This document shows, in pieces, positions 35,396-47,587 of a stretch of DNA of 64,000 nt. The position numbers were made by a program, and so were the translations under genes. The DNA is from Hyalella azteca (taxonomy: Eukaryota > Arthropoda > Malacostraca > Amphipoda > Hyalellidae): assembly GCF_000764305.2 (NCBI RefSeq), contig NW_025946074.1, positions 372,001 to 436,000 on the forward strand. The letters are read 5' to 3'. Within the stretch, counting starts at the first letter, position 1, and each line of letters starts with the position of its first letter. The notes under the pieces were generated by a model that saw only the letters and a list, made by a program, of their open reading frames with translations, was not told the DNA's origin and did not search any database.

Positions 35396-35910
35396 ATCAC
35401 CACCGCTGTTTTAACCTCTAGTCACGTAACTTTTGGCGAGGTTAAAGCCGAAAGTCAGAGACAGACTCTCAGCTCGAGAAACGTATCCAAATTACCGTTG
35501 TATTTTTGTTTATAATTTATATTATCTACAGCTTCCACCAAATAAACTAACTACACTAAACAATTAATAAACTCGCTTCAGCAGCATCTGACTAAGGTGT
35601 TGAGCGCCATCCTATTCAACGCCATTTTATTTGCCGTGGCAGAAGCCGTTGAAATACCTGCCCGTGCAGATGCACTCAGTCTCACTGGCTCAGGTAGCGC
35701 GCAGTGCAGAGCAAATAGCATTAAAACTGGTCCGAATTTTCATGCATCAGCAATGGAAGGCTCAACATTATGAAATATTAGCATTAAACATCAAATCCCG
35801 ATATTTTTGACTTTTTTTTGTAGGTTTCGCTTCATATGGCGATCAATTTGCGTGTATTTTAAGTGTATTTTCCTGGATGTAATTATGCCATCGATGTCTG
35901 CGTTGTAATT
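35396..35910. other. Unannotated stretch
   Basis: No gene or array recognised between the 46-bp array and interspersed repeat A. Confidence 0.4.
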
Positions 35911-36067
35911 TTTAGTGCATTTTCTCATTTATGGAAAAAATGCACTATTGTGCTCGCCATGTCCGCCCGTCTGCCCGTTTGTCTGTCTGTCCGTGACTTC
36001 ACGTTTCCGTCGACGAGTAAATGCGCTCTCTGTCACTCACTGCAGTGAGTACTGAGTTATATTTTTT
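35911..36067. mobile_element. Interspersed repeat family A, copy 2
   Basis: Second copy of the 5044-5211 element, same orientation, high identity. It has a shorter GTCC/GTCT run (about 35968-35995). The terminal inverted motif is partly decayed (gtgcattttctc against gagtaaatgcgc). Confidence 0.8.
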
Positions 36068-38163
36068 GAGCTAGTGGTAAAATTCTCCAGGTAAAATGCG
36101 CTTTAAATTAATTCTTAGAAATCTCCCGTTGTATCTAGCGATGGATCTCAAAACTAAACCGTCAAGTTAACTGGCAACTGCTCTATAGTTGCTTCCAGGA
36201 TTAGCATGCAAACGGTCAACGTGTCCCCAGAAAAGGTTAAAATGTTTGTTCATCGAACCCCAAATTTTTTTTTTCAATTCCAATGCTGCTTAATGCTTCC
36301 CCGGAGTAAGTTACATGTTAAGACTTGATCCCGTTTTTTTCTTAAACGCAATTGTTGCCGCAATCCAAAAGCAAATGAATATTTTTCTGTCTCTGTCGAG
36401 TTAGTTGGTCGTAAATTTGTTGGCTGCCGAACTGTTCGACAGGTTCTTCGATTCTCTACGGCCGAAATGTCCCTAATTTGTCTTGCCGCGTGTTAAGTGA
36501 GGAATAGATTGCAACTAGAACGCGCTCAATGCGTTTTTTTTTATTTGTTTCCGATTCACATTATTACAATTTATCTTGTATTTAATTTGTTGATATGCTT
36601 CAATTTGGAATCATCATTAATTTTGCCGCTAAATCATAATTACGATAATTTATTAATGTTTCAGTGAATTGTATCTACATATTAAACTACAAGTAAAGCC
36701 ACTCTTTTATTTACATGAAAACTAATCTGATAATAAACTAAAACGCCTCGTCGAGGTAGGCTGTTTATTATGGCATAAATCCATCTTGTTGCCAGGTGGA
36801 TTTTATAGAATAATTCCCGTGATTGCAACTCCTCTTGTGATCGTAAAGTCGGATTTCCCGATCGCTTTTGGCAGTTCTAGTGTAAAAAATGATGATTGAT
36901 TATTGATGTACGATATTGCTTTTATTCGTGTGGAGCTGCTGTACGTATGGGATCCGCGCAGCCCTTCTCCGATGTGTCGAAATTAGGAAGGAATTATAGC
37001 TTGCAATTAAACTGTCCCATATTTTAACCCTTTACCCACGGGTAATTTAACCGTTTTTGATGCTATTCGTATCTAAATGTGCTGTAAAATTTACCGTCAG
37101 TGGAGGAATAAGTTAACGAAAAGATAGCTTTTGGTGGGGCATTTTGGGCTCATTTTTCGATGAAAATTTAGATATAATTAAATTTTTGGAAATTTAGATC
37201 GCACATCGTAACTTAAATTCTAGCTTAGATGCACCTATTTATTTGCACATATTTTAGTTGATTGTGCACGTAATATTATGAGTTTTTTTTGTAGACGTTG
37301 TCGTGCTAAAGTTTGCGTTCGTTGCTAAACTTGACTCTGGAAAACATGCTTGCTCGGAAATGTAATTCCAGGAATATTTCGACCAACACTGTATTAGATT
37401 TTAAAAACTGGATTTGTTTTATCCATGAACATAGATATTGATAAATTCAGATATGGATTGATTTGGGTTTTGATAGATACGGATAGTGAAAGATCGGGAT
37501 ATAGCTAGACAAATTACCTTTTTGCTTGCCCCTACACGATTCGCTGATGTTACTCTGGGTATATGAATATGAATTTACATTTACAAAATATTTTTTTGTT
37601 TGTTATTTTTAGGAATCTTCATTTCTCCCTACAGGTCATAAAATACTTACCTTTTTCCAAACTTTATTAAAATACACTATATTCTGTATGCCTATATATT
37701 GTAACATTTATAATTTGCTCCAGATTTTAATGCTGGATAATTCGCGAGGAAATTGATAATTGTAGAGGTTTGGAGGCATGCCAGAGGCTCGTTCATTATT
37801 AATGTGATTGACAGCTTCATTAGAGATTTGTCATAGCGGATTAGCAGTGCAAGTTACGGACTTCGTTTTTCAAACTACGCGAATATTGGAAGTGCAGTTA
37901 TTTCGCTCGTGAGCATATAGGTCGACCGTGGGTCCGCTAACCATATGTTCACGCCAGCATGAATAATTTATGAATGATGAATAAATTAACAGCGTATTGT
38001 GTGAATGAAGTAAAATTGGATTTTAATATTTATGATAATGTTAATTTTTCATGTTAGATAACATGAATGCAGTTTGATTTTCGTAGAGTTTTTTCTTTGT
38101 CAATATTCTGATGAAGGTAAGTGATTAATTTCACAATTTGGGAATTGGTCTTAAATAATGCGC
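36068..38163. other. Unannotated stretch
   Basis: No gene or array. ttaaccctttacccacgggt near 37025 resembles a piggyBac-type end, but no partner was found. Confidence 0.45.
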
Positions 38164-38196
38164 TTATGCATGGGCATTTTAGATGCCCATGCATAA
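38164..38196. repeat. Perfect 14-bp-arm hairpin
   Basis: ttatgcatgggcat (38164-38177), a 5-nt loop, then the exact inverse (38183-38196). Confidence 0.85.
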
Positions 38197-38848
38197 TGAT
38201 TGTCTCTTTTTCACAATAGATTACTAAAAAATAAATTCTCTTGCACATCCATGCATTGGATGCCTGCCATTAATTTTTTCCGCAATCAGTTTCTACCAAA
38301 AATAGCAACAATTTAGACCTTTGTCCCGCTCTAGCAAAATGTAGACATGCACGGTAAGTCCTTCTCACGTACCGGTACGGTATCTACCATGTTTCGCACT
38401 GAGTGTGTCGAATCATTCAATTCCTAATAAACATTTACTTGACAGGAAAACAATTTGGTGTATTAATTACGAACTTCGTCATCTTTTTCTTCAGTTCAGC
38501 ACAATTCGAATGATATTTTCGAATTATATTATTGTTAAAATATTTCATGGATTCTGCCACATGTCGTCTTGGTGTTGAATGATTGTTTCATTAGCTAGAC
38601 CTGTTTCGGGACACTATACATTCAAAGAAATGAATGTATAATATTAGCCGAATATTGACACATTTTATTACTAACATCACGAGCATATAGAGTAGGCGTC
38701 ACTGATATATTTTCCAGGTCGGACTTGATCAGGACGATCCGACCCACACAAGAACAAATATTGTACCACCTTTATTATTTGATTGATTATTTATTTGATT
38801 TTGAGTTGTAGTTATTTAGAGCGAGGGCATAATGTGGCTAATGCATAT
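38197..38848. other. Unannotated stretch
   Basis: No gene or array recognised. Confidence 0.4.
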
Positions 38849-39004
38849 TGATCCGCCCATTTATACTTGATGTGTAAACTGTTTCTATAGTAGTGACTTG
38901 ATGTACGCATTTTAGGGTTCCCTTTAGTATCTATTTTTTCACGTTTCTCAGTGAATTTCTTATTCTAATTCCATGAAATTCTTTTATTCTGCTCCCAATT
39001 TTCT
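38849..39004. repeat. Dispersed duplication C, copy 1
   Basis: Two parts recur downstream: 38849-38880 (tgatccgcccatttatactt) matches 39928-39958, and 38923-39004 (ctaattccatgaaattct) matches 40778-40859. Confidence 0.65.
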
Positions 39005-40026
39005 TCATATCGCTCCACCCATCACATAACCTGCAATTCTTTGATCTCTGTGCAAAAAAGGAACTGTTTTACTTTTTTATAGCTGGATTATAGGTATCAT
39101 GGATACGTTAGGTACTCAATATCTGGACAAAATTTGCCTCGCGCAGGTGGTTCGCAGGTTCGAATGCTCACTTTGTTGGCTGTAAAATACGTGCACTTCA
39201 GATTCGTCCATCTCGATGCAAATGATGAGGGTAGGTGAGATTCAGGCCACCTTTGACCGGGTTGCCATGCTCGCTCCGGCCATGATTGCATGTGCCATTG
39301 TGCGCGCGTCTCGCTCGGAATTCCGATCGTTTCCGCGCTCCATGTTTTTGCCTTTTTCTTTTGAAACGGCGACCTTTTTTTTTATCTTTGCACTCGAGCG
39401 TCGCGCGGCAGGAAGGGACGGTGGCGCCCAGGTGCTGATGCGATACTGAAACCTTCTATTGTACCCTGATTCGATGCGAGTCTCAATTTAAACTTTAGCT
39501 ATTTTAATGACTATACTAACAGTATTTCGGTGACTAAATGAACATATTTGATTCATCATCTGTTGTTCGACCTTCGTTTGCAATGTTTTTCATTATGCAT
39601 AAGTATTTGTCCAACTTAAACTCTATTGTTTAACTTCCCTGCTCACTGATACTTATCTGTGGAACCCTCTATCTGTGAAAGATCTTATAGAACATAGTAT
39701 TTTACATGTAATATATTTCGCGCTTTACCTATATCTCCACAATTGTATAATGTTGATTTATTGTATATTCGGGTGTATATTCAGCCCGTTTTTACAATAT
39801 TCATGTGTATATTGTTGAATTTTAATTGACATATATTTATATGTGTGAACAGACTTGTTCAGCAAAAACTGCAAACTTGTTCAGCAAACTATTCAGCATG
39901 TATAGCAAAACTTGATGCGTGCATGATGATCCACCCATTTATACATGATGTATACATTCTATATTCATTCCTACTTATTCCCTCACATCTCAAGCTCTTC
40001 AAAAAGTCACCTAACTCATAAGGTTC
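39005..40026. other. Unannotated stretch with one duplicated fragment
   Basis: Includes the first part of duplication C copy 2 (39928-39958) and a tiny direct repeat of cttgttcagcaaa near 39855 and 39876. A GGTTCGAATGC phrase near 39149 lacks a partner A box. No gene. Confidence 0.4.
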
Positions 40027-40151
40027 ATAATTATGACTTCGAATTGATTATTGAGAACACATCATAATTATGACTTCGAATTGATTACCGGGAATCACTG
40101 CATAATCATGACTTCGAATTGATTATTGAGAAACACTTCACAATCATAATC
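40027..40151. repeat. Tandem repeat of about 38 bp, 3.2 copies
   Basis: Core ataattatgacttcgaattg followed by attattgagaacac. Units are 37-40 bp long. Confidence 0.85.
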
Positions 40152-40777
40152 ATTACTATGAATTTATTGCATATAAGCATTAAAGCATGTGAGCGTTAAC
40201 CTGAAATGGTGTACAGTAATATTAGGCTCAAGAATGACAGTTATTTTAGTTATTATTTACTACATCGGACGTTCTATACTGTGAGCGATCTCCTGCGAGA
40301 TAATTGATATATCTTTGGAGATAAATGCGGATAGCAAAGTTGATTTGGCATCAATATTAGTCAAAGATACCGATGTTATAAAACTTGTACCATGCTAACT
40401 TTCAATTAACATGCTAATTATTGCATGTTTAATTGGGTGACAAGGTGAAAAATTTAGGTTGTTGCTACAATACAGGAATTGTTGTGAACAAATTATTCTT
40501 ATTGCGTTACGCTGTCATGCATTTCCTGAGACATGAAATGTGTTATGTTGTTACACCTTCCTACATCATGGCATTTTTTTTCATTGCAGAACAATTTAAC
40601 TAACTTCATGTTTGTTTGTAGGTACTTCATTCAACATTCACACACGTTACCGTACTTGATATCTAAGTGCATGGTTTATTAATTTTTTCGCTTATTCAGA
40701 CTTATACTTTCATCCTGTAAGTCTCATTACTCGGGATAATTATGTTTGTATTCACCACTTAATCCTTTTTTGGATTT
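40152..40777. other. Unannotated stretch
   Basis: No gene or array recognised. Confidence 0.4.
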
Positions 40778-40859
40778 TTTAGTATCTATTTTTCACGCTT
40801 CTCAGTGATTTAGTAATTCTAATTCCATGAAATTCTGTGATTCTACTCTAAATTTTCTC
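40778..40859. repeat. Dispersed duplication C, copy 2 (second part)
   Basis: Matches 38923-39004: ttagtatctatttttcacg, tctcagtga, ctaattccatgaaattct and aattttct appear in the same order. Confidence 0.7.
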
Positions 40860-41155
40860 TATTTGATTGCTGCTTTTTACCATCTAGCGTTTGTATTTTG
40901 CTATCATTTTCTCTTTATGACATTTACAATTTTACTGCATTCCTCTATTGCGTCTCAATAGCTCTTATGTTCTTTTTTCCTCTTCAATAATTTTTGAAAA
41001 CTTTTATATACTATTTTCACTGCTCATTGATATCTTGAGGATTTTTTCAAATTTCCCCCGTTCTTTTTTCTAACCTCTACACACTAATAACCTCTAATAC
41101 ACTATTTAGTCTCTAACCTCTAATACACAATATTTCGTCTTGATTTTAGCTTTAC
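40860..41155. other. Unannotated T/C-rich stretch
   Basis: No gene. ctctaacctctaatacac-type phrases occur twice near 41080 and 41113. Confidence 0.4.
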
Positions 41156-41231
41156 GCTGCTGCTGTTGCTGCTGCTACCGTTGTTTGTGCTGCTGCTGCT
41201 TGTGTTGCTGTTGCTGTTGCTGCTGCTTGTG

Positions 41232-41267
<36 letters not shown>

Positions 41268-41587
41268 TTGCTGTTGCTGCTGTTGCTGCTGCTGCTGCTG
41301 CTAGTGCTGTTGTTGCTGTTGCTGCTATCGCTGTTTGTGCTGCTGCTGCTGCTTGTGTTGCTGTTGCCGCTGCTACTGTTGTTGCTGTTGCTGTTACTGC
41401 TGCTTCTGCTGCTGCTGCTTGTGTTGCTGTTACTGCTGCTGCTGCTTTTGCTGCTACCGCTGTTTGTGCTGCTGCTGCTTTTGCTGCTACCGCTGTTTGT
41501 GCTGCTGCTGCTGCTTGTGTTGCTGTTGCCGCTGCTACTGTTGTTGCTGTTACTGTTACTGCTGCTGTCGCTGTTGTTGCTGTTGTC
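41156..41587. repeat. Interrupted CTG/CAG trinucleotide array, 432 bp
   Basis: Almost entirely (ctg/ttg)n with interruptions cttgtg, ctaccg and tttgtg. A unit of about 80 bp (from gctgctatcgctgtttgtgc through gttgccgctgctactgttgt) at about 41320 recurs nearly unchanged at about 41488. A smaller repeat (tttgctgctaccgctgtttg) occurs at 41447 and 41480. Frames read poly-Leu, poly-Cys or, on the minus strand, poly-Ala/Thr. The poly-Gln frame is broken by TAG near 41301. Confidence 0.95.
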
Positions 41588-42832
41588 CTCCGCGCGCTGC
41601 CTGCCCCAGCATGCGCGTGTTGGCGCATAATTCCCCCCGTCGTGCGTGGCGCGCAGTTGAAGAATGGCTCTCGGTTTTATGCCTCCTCGCTCTGTTTTGT
41701 CGGCCTGGGTGGTGCATTTTTCACTCGTTGCGATTAATTAAGTTGTTCTATAATCGGATTCCTCAAAATTTTATTGTCGAGACTTGATGGTAACATAATT
41801 AATGACATCATTCGTTTGCTTCAGATCTGTCATTATTAAATACGTTTCAAATTTATTTCTTAAACACCAAGAAGATGTATTTTTACGATGCATATAAATC
41901 GGGGAGTAATCTGCTTCTCGATGCCTTCATTACTATGGGATTTATCAACAGCTTAATATGAGTGATGAATTGAATTTCTTTCCTTGTGTTGGTGTAATTC
42001 ATGCTCAACGCTTTATTTATCAATTATTTTTATTTTATTTATTATGGTTCCTTGTTTCTCTCATGATATGTCATCACAGTGCTCGGAGGCCCTGCGAAAG
42101 AAACAAGAATAGCAGTTATTCTAAATGCGAGAGTTTAAAATTATTGAAATAGAACAAATACCGACAAGTTGACAACTCACTCCGCATCTAATAAGACCAA
42201 ACAAGACTTAAATTTGAAGCTCAGACCATAAGCAGGCAATTTTTACGACACAAGAAACCCGTATATTATTAGCATTATCTTCATTCATACGACGACTCCC
42301 ACAGTGACTGTAAACGCATTATTGATTCATTTCCTAAACCCGGAATGACGAGCGTCATTACCGGACGCTTAATGCGTCTCGCTATATCCGCCGAGTTCAG
42401 CGACTGCGTTGCTTATACATGAATGCCCTAGCATTGAAACCAACGTTTTGTCTGTATTTGTGGCCCATAAAACCGGCAGTTATTGCGCCGAGGTGACAAA
42501 GCTGCTCAAGAGCAGCGCAACAAAAGCTCTGCATATTTGATACCGCTCGCCATTGTCGCCCACTTGCAATGCATGTGATTCTATTGCTGAAATGTTAGTG
42601 GTTTTCTGTCTGCTTGAGATTAGGTGTCTTGAACGTCTCCGAGCATCCAAGCTCTGCTCTTTTGCCTCGAAAATCCCATTTTGCCGTAGCTTTCCTCCCC
42701 GAAATTCTACCTAAGGAAGATTAGTTTCGTGTATACAGGGTAAGATTAGTGTCGTGTATGCAGGGTGGACTGCAAATAATTTAAAATATTGAAACAATTC
42801 TAGCAATGAAAATACAAATGGGACAGAAATCT
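41588..42832. other. Unannotated stretch
   Basis: A GC-richer patch (41588-41660) follows the CTG array. A 22-bp direct repeat (gtgtatacagggtaagatta type) occurs at 42729-42770. No gene recognised. Confidence 0.45.
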
Positions 42833-43326
42833 TAATTCAGAGCGAAAACAGAGATCTGGTGAATTCAGAACGGAAATGAGATCTGGTTTATTCATAATAA
42901 AAAAGTTATGTGGTTCATTCAGAATGAAAACTGAGATCCGGTTCATTGAGAATGAAAATAAAAATTTGGTTAAATCAGAATGAAAACAGATCTGTTTAAT
43001 TCAGAATGAAATCATAGATCTGGTTAATTCAGAATGAAAACAGAGATCTGGTTAATTCTGAATGAAAATAAATATCTGGTTAATTCAGAATGAAGACAGA
43101 GCTCTGGTTAATTTTAGAATGAAATCTAAGATCTGGTTAATTCAGAATGACAACACAGATCTGTTTAATTCAGAATGAAAACAAGAGATTTGTTTAATTC
43201 AGAATGAAAACAAAGATATGGTTAATTGAGAATGAAAACAGCAATCTGATTATTTGAGAATAAAAACAGAGATCTGTTTAATTCATAATGAAAACTGAGA
43301 TTTGGCTAATTCAAAATGAGAAAAGA
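42833..43326. repeat. 28-bp minisatellite, about 17 copies
   Basis: Consensus ggttaattcagaatgaaaac followed by agagatct. Copies carry scattered substitutions and 1-bp indels. Many retain the AGATCT palindrome. Confidence 0.95.
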
Positions 43327-43612
43327 TAATAGATTTTCTGCTTCTCAAAGCTACCCGCATAGCAGTGCTCCACACGATCATTTCATATTGTTTTTAAACT
43401 CCTGAAATAATCCTCTAGAAATGGAAAACTGCACCACAGAACGCGTGTTAAAATAGTCAAACTTGGCTGCTTTAACGTCAAACTTGAGTAATTTTGAGAT
43501 TATTGCTCGTAATGCAAGAAGTCTTTGAAAGAGGCGCATGGAATAACGGTTATTGGAATTAGGAACGAGCGGTTAAACGTCAGACAAACGATGTTGGAAT
43601 TTTGTAAACATT

Positions 43613-43747
43613 TCTGCAACACTTTAGTTCAGCAACACCAGTTCAGCAACACTCTAGTTCAGCAACACTCTAGTTCAGCAACTTTCTAGTTCAGCAACAC
43701 TTTAGGTCAGTAACACTCTAGTTCAGCAACACTTCAGTTCAGCAACA
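43613..43747. repeat. 16-17-bp minisatellite, about 8 copies
   Basis: Unit ttcagcaacactctag, with variants tttctag, ctttagg and acttcag. Confidence 0.9.
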
Positions 43748-43847
43748 AAAGGTCCAGATATATTCTGTAGGAAGTCAGGATCCTCATGCGAGAAGGCCCG
43801 TATCTTTTAGGAGTCTCCGATCCTCACAGAAAGCTTCGGCTCCCACG

Positions 43848-44357
43848 CAGACGCAGGATCGCTCAAGTAGGCCGGGCAGACGCAGGATCGCTCAAGTAGG
43901 CCGGGCAGACGCAGGATCGCTCAAGTAGGCCGGGCAGACGCAGGATCGCTCAAGTAGGCCGGGCAGACGCAGGATCGCTCAAGTAGGCCGGGCAGACGCA
44001 GGATCGCTCAAGTAGGCCGGGCAGACGCAGGATCGCTCAAGTAGGCCGGGCAGACGCAGGATCGCTCAAGTAGGCCGGGCAGACGCAGGATCGCTCAAGT
44101 AGGCCGGGCAGACGCAGGATCGCTCAAGTAGGCCGGGCAGACGCAGGATCGCTCAAGTAGGCCGGGCAGACGCAGGATCGCTCAAGTAGGCCGGGCAGAC
44201 GCAGGATCGCTCAAGTAGGCCGGGCAGACGCAGGATCGCTCAAGTAGGCCGGGCAGACGCAGGATCGCTCAAGTAGGCCGGGCAGACGCAGGATCGCTCA
44301 AGTAGGCCGGGCAGACGCAGGATCGCTCAAGTAGGCCGGGCAGACGCAGGATCGCTC
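43848..44357. repeat. 29-bp minisatellite, about 17.5 near-identical copies
   Basis: Unit gctcaagtaggccgggcaga followed by cgcaggatc, with no visible differences between copies. It ends mid-unit (gatcgctc) at the ambiguous base 44358. High GC compared with its surroundings. Such homogeneity means recent expansion or assembly collapse. Confidence 0.97.
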
Positions 44358-44358
44358 N
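44358..44358. other. Ambiguous base (N) at a junction of two arrays
   Basis: The only N I saw in the window. It lies exactly between the 29-bp and 20-bp arrays, a likely assembly join or gap remnant. Confidence 0.9.
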
Positions 44359-44450
44359 CATCTATTTCTCCCTGACCTCTTCTATTTCTCCCTGACCTCA
44401 TCTATTTCTCCCTGACATCTTCTATTTCTCCCTGACCTCCTATAATTTCC
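44359..44450. repeat. 20-bp minisatellite, about 4.5 copies
   Basis: Unit tctatttctccctgacctct, variants ctca and atct. It begins directly after the N. Confidence 0.95.
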
Positions 44451-45206
44451 TCTTTGATCTTCTTCTCGATTCTCAGCTCCATGTACACGCACTCAAAGGA
44501 AAGGATTTAATTTATTTTAAGATTGCATGTTGTTCTGTTTACTCTTGTGTTTGGTTTTAGAGCGTTTACTTGACCCAATTGTGTATTGATGTTTATTCAT
44601 CATGGCTATTCATATTCCGGTAAGTAATTTACGTAAATGCTTACTTCAATATCTCCTGTACCAGTGACGGAATTTATCAAGTTCCGGATATACCTGCTTA
44701 CCTCGCGCTTTAGATGCCTCCTCGTATATTATGTATGGGGATTATTGTAGTCATCGTATTATTTTTATTAATACAAATGTTGGACCTTTAACCGATCACT
44801 TCAACATGAATGAGTCGATGGAAAGTGAGACCGCCGCGTTCTCATGCCTCTGCTAATCACCAATTATCATGCTATTGTATCATCTAAAACATTCCATCTT
44901 TCCACTCTCGAGAATTGAAATAAGATCATTTCGATAGACTTGGAAGCTTAGAGACCAAAAATGGCGTATATTTTTATGACCATATGTCTAGAATGTCTAT
45001 ATTTCTGTAAGGAATGTTACTAGATTGATAATTGATAATGTTTCATTATGCAATTACAGTTAGTTGATTTAATTTTACTTGCACACATCTTATTTTACTT
45101 ATCTATTTTTCAAAATCGACGAGGTTAATATCATTGAAAACTATCTCTCGTATATACCTACTTAACCAACTTTCTAACCAACCAGTCGATTAATTAGGGA
45201 TTGAAA
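44451..45206. other. Unannotated stretch
   Basis: No gene or array recognised. Confidence 0.4.
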
Positions 45207-45370
45207 TATGTTGTATTGCTCGATGATTATTCACGTTAAGGGTTAAAAAATATATATATAATGTAAGGCTTTTTGATTATTAAATTTAAAAAAGTTGTAC
45301 TATGTTGTACTGATCATTGATTATTCACGTTAATGGGTTGAACTATGTTGTACTTCTCACTGATTATCAT
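45207..45370. repeat. Diverged repeat, three copies
   Basis: Each copy has actatgttgtact, (t)gatcattgattattcac and gttaa(t/g)gggtt-type phrases, at about 45207, 45297 and 45346. Spacing varies. Confidence 0.6.
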
Positions 45371-45855
45371 CATTGGTGCGATAAAGCACTGTTGTGAACG
45401 ACACGATAAGCACCAGTGAGCGCACCGGCTAAGAGATAGGCGCTGTATAGGCTTGGTCTCTAACAATTTTTAGGGCTACTTGCCTCCGAGTTCTCGATGA
45501 ATGAGTGTCGGAGAAGTACGTTGAAAGAACTTCCCTCCCATACCTAGAGCCTATAGTTACGTACAGTTCTCGTATGATTGTAAGTCATAAGACTTCCCAT
45601 TTAAGTACAGCCGATTATGAAGACTTCAAATTCTAAGTTCAAAATGTCGTGTAACATTATTTCAGGCAGGTGTATATGTTGCTAATATATTTTAAATGAA
45701 TTTCGTGATAAAATCTGCAACACAACATGGCATTTAGTAAATCATTGCTATAAAATAATCCATTTCTAATGGGAGTTGACATCGGCAATTTAGTATCGCA
45801 TACTCGCATGCGTAAAAAATAGAAACCGATCGATCATGGAGTCTTAATTCTGATT
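45371..45855. other. Unannotated stretch
   Basis: No gene or array recognised. Confidence 0.4.
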
Positions 45856-46220
45856 GAGTCCCAGACGCCTAGCGCCCGTCTCTGCTCCTCGAGTCCCAGA
45901 CGCCTAGCGCCCGTCCCTGCTCCTCGAGTCCCAGACGCCTATAGCGCCCGTCTCTGCTCCTCGAGTTCCAGACTCCGAGCGCCAGTCTCTGCTCCTCGAG
46001 TTCCAGACTCCGAGCGCCAGTCTGCTCCTCGAGTCCCAGACTCCGAGCGCCAGTCTCTGCTCCTCGAGTCCCAGACTCCGAGCGCCAGTCTCTGCTCCTC
46101 GAGTCCCAGACTCCGAGCACCAGTCTCTGCTCCTCGAGTCCTAGACGCCGAGCGCCAGTCTCTGCTCCTCGAGTCCTAGACGCCGAGCGCCAGTCTCTGC
46201 TCCTCGAGTCCCAGTCTCTG
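45856..46220. repeat. 35-bp minisatellite, about 10 copies
   Basis: Units start at 45856, 45891 and 45926 and continue to 46220. The core is gagtcccagacgcctagcgc followed by ccgtctctgctcctc. CTCGAG recurs at each junction. Two subtypes exist: cgcctagcgcccg (first three) and ctccgagcgccag (later). The reverse frame 45869-46120 is an artefact. Confidence 0.95.
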
Positions 46221-46781
46221 TTCTGCGGCGCCTCATGGCGCGGGATTGGCGCCTTATAAGCCTAGCACCTTTACTCGCTTATCAGCAGCAGATATCACCA
46301 TCATGTGTTAGGCATTCATACTCCTCTATTTATGAGTTCAGAGCTCTGCCCTGTTCTTCATTGTACGACACTCACAGAGCTGTCCGCCTCATATGATGAA
46401 GATGTCGACCACATGCTTTCATTATGTGGCCCTCAACACTCTTCTCATAATTACAGGCGCCTTATTGCCGGCCAACCTAAAAGCCATGAAGATTTTCAGT
46501 AGGAGCGATGCCAGACTGCAGCTGCTTTGGCTGTTGATATTCAACGGACCGAGTATCGGCGAATATCAGACGAAGTGTTCACGGCCAACTGATGATTTAC
46601 TGAACTCAGTGAAATGGATGGGTCATATTGGGCGGGTAGCGAAACACTTTCTGCTTCTAGCACGGCATACGTCATTTGGCCTGGCCTAGCAAAATAGATG
46701 AGGATGATCCGCACGTGAGTAAAAAGTGCATCGTTATTTGGACTAACTCACAGTCATTTATCTGAGTGTAGGAAGATTTCT
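46221..46781. other. Unannotated stretch
   Basis: A 98-codon frame (46393-46689) has no recognisable domain. Confidence 0.4.
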
Positions 46782-46897
46782 GTTTGTTTATTAGTTATTC
46801 TTATCCAATGAAATACAATTATACTTGCATTGTAATTATTTTGTTTATTTGTTATTCTTAGCCAATGAAATACAATTATACTTGAATTGTAATTATT
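46782..46897. repeat. Tandem duplication of about 59 bp
   Basis: tgtttgtttattagttattc, then ccaatgaaatacaattatac and ttg(c/a)attgtaattat, occurs twice back to back. Confidence 0.85.
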
Positions 46898-47587
46898 GTA
46901 TATTTTTACCCTTCAATTATATTCAATAAATGAGAGAAATTACAATTCATTAAACGATAGTAGAACAAAATAAAAATCAAGATCCATTTTTAACTCGATA
47001 CATCGGCCACTTGAATTAAGCGGCCGTAAAAGGAGACTCTCTTAACGCGACTAAATTATATCTCGTTAAAAAAACTCTTGAGTCATTTGATCACATTTCT
47101 TTTGCAACTTTAGAATGCTCATCCAAACAATCGGAGTTAATGCCTTCATTAAATTTTAAATTCAAGATGAACTGATTGCAAATAAGGTGACGGAAAAATC
47201 GATTGAATCTTTGACGAGATTTAATAACAGGCAAATATCATCAGTATTGAAAAGTTTCACCGAAACTTTCCATGCAAATGAAAAAATCTTTTGACGTCGT
47301 ATCTTATACGTCGGAAAAACCGTAACGGCATGTGTAAATTTAAAGAAGTTACTAAGATGAAAAAGTGGTTCTACTTTGTTTTGTTAATTATATATAGTGA
47401 TGGAAGTTGAGACAGTTTGGCCTGGTTGTGGAAAATGAAGGCCCTCGCTCACCGTCTGTCCTCCGTCAATTTGTTCAACGTAAAGGAAGCATCGAATATC
47501 ACCGAGCATTTCCTGATCATGTTCTGTGGTGTTGCTTACCATGTTTTTAGGCTTCCAACATATGTTGCGTGCCTTATATGGCCTCAC
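46898..47587. other. Unannotated stretch
   Basis: No gene or array recognised. Confidence 0.4.

Noticed and set aside
37020..37060. Second piggyBac-type end (ttaaccctttacccacgggt)
   Set aside because: No matching inverted end with TTAA found within several kb.
39097..39180. tRNA gene suggested by GGTTCGAATGC near 39149
   Set aside because: No A box at the right distance and no cloverleaf that I could fold.
41152..41628. Poly-Ala/Thr, poly-Leu and poly-Cys frames and a possible poly-Gln gene
   Set aside because: All derive from the CTG/CAG tract. The poly-Gln frame is stopped by TAG near 41301, and no non-repeat domain is attached.
43848..44357. CRISPR array
   Set aside because: Direct 29-bp repeats are contiguous with no spacers, and the context is eukaryotic. 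The 41-bp array at 22897 is rejected for the same reason.
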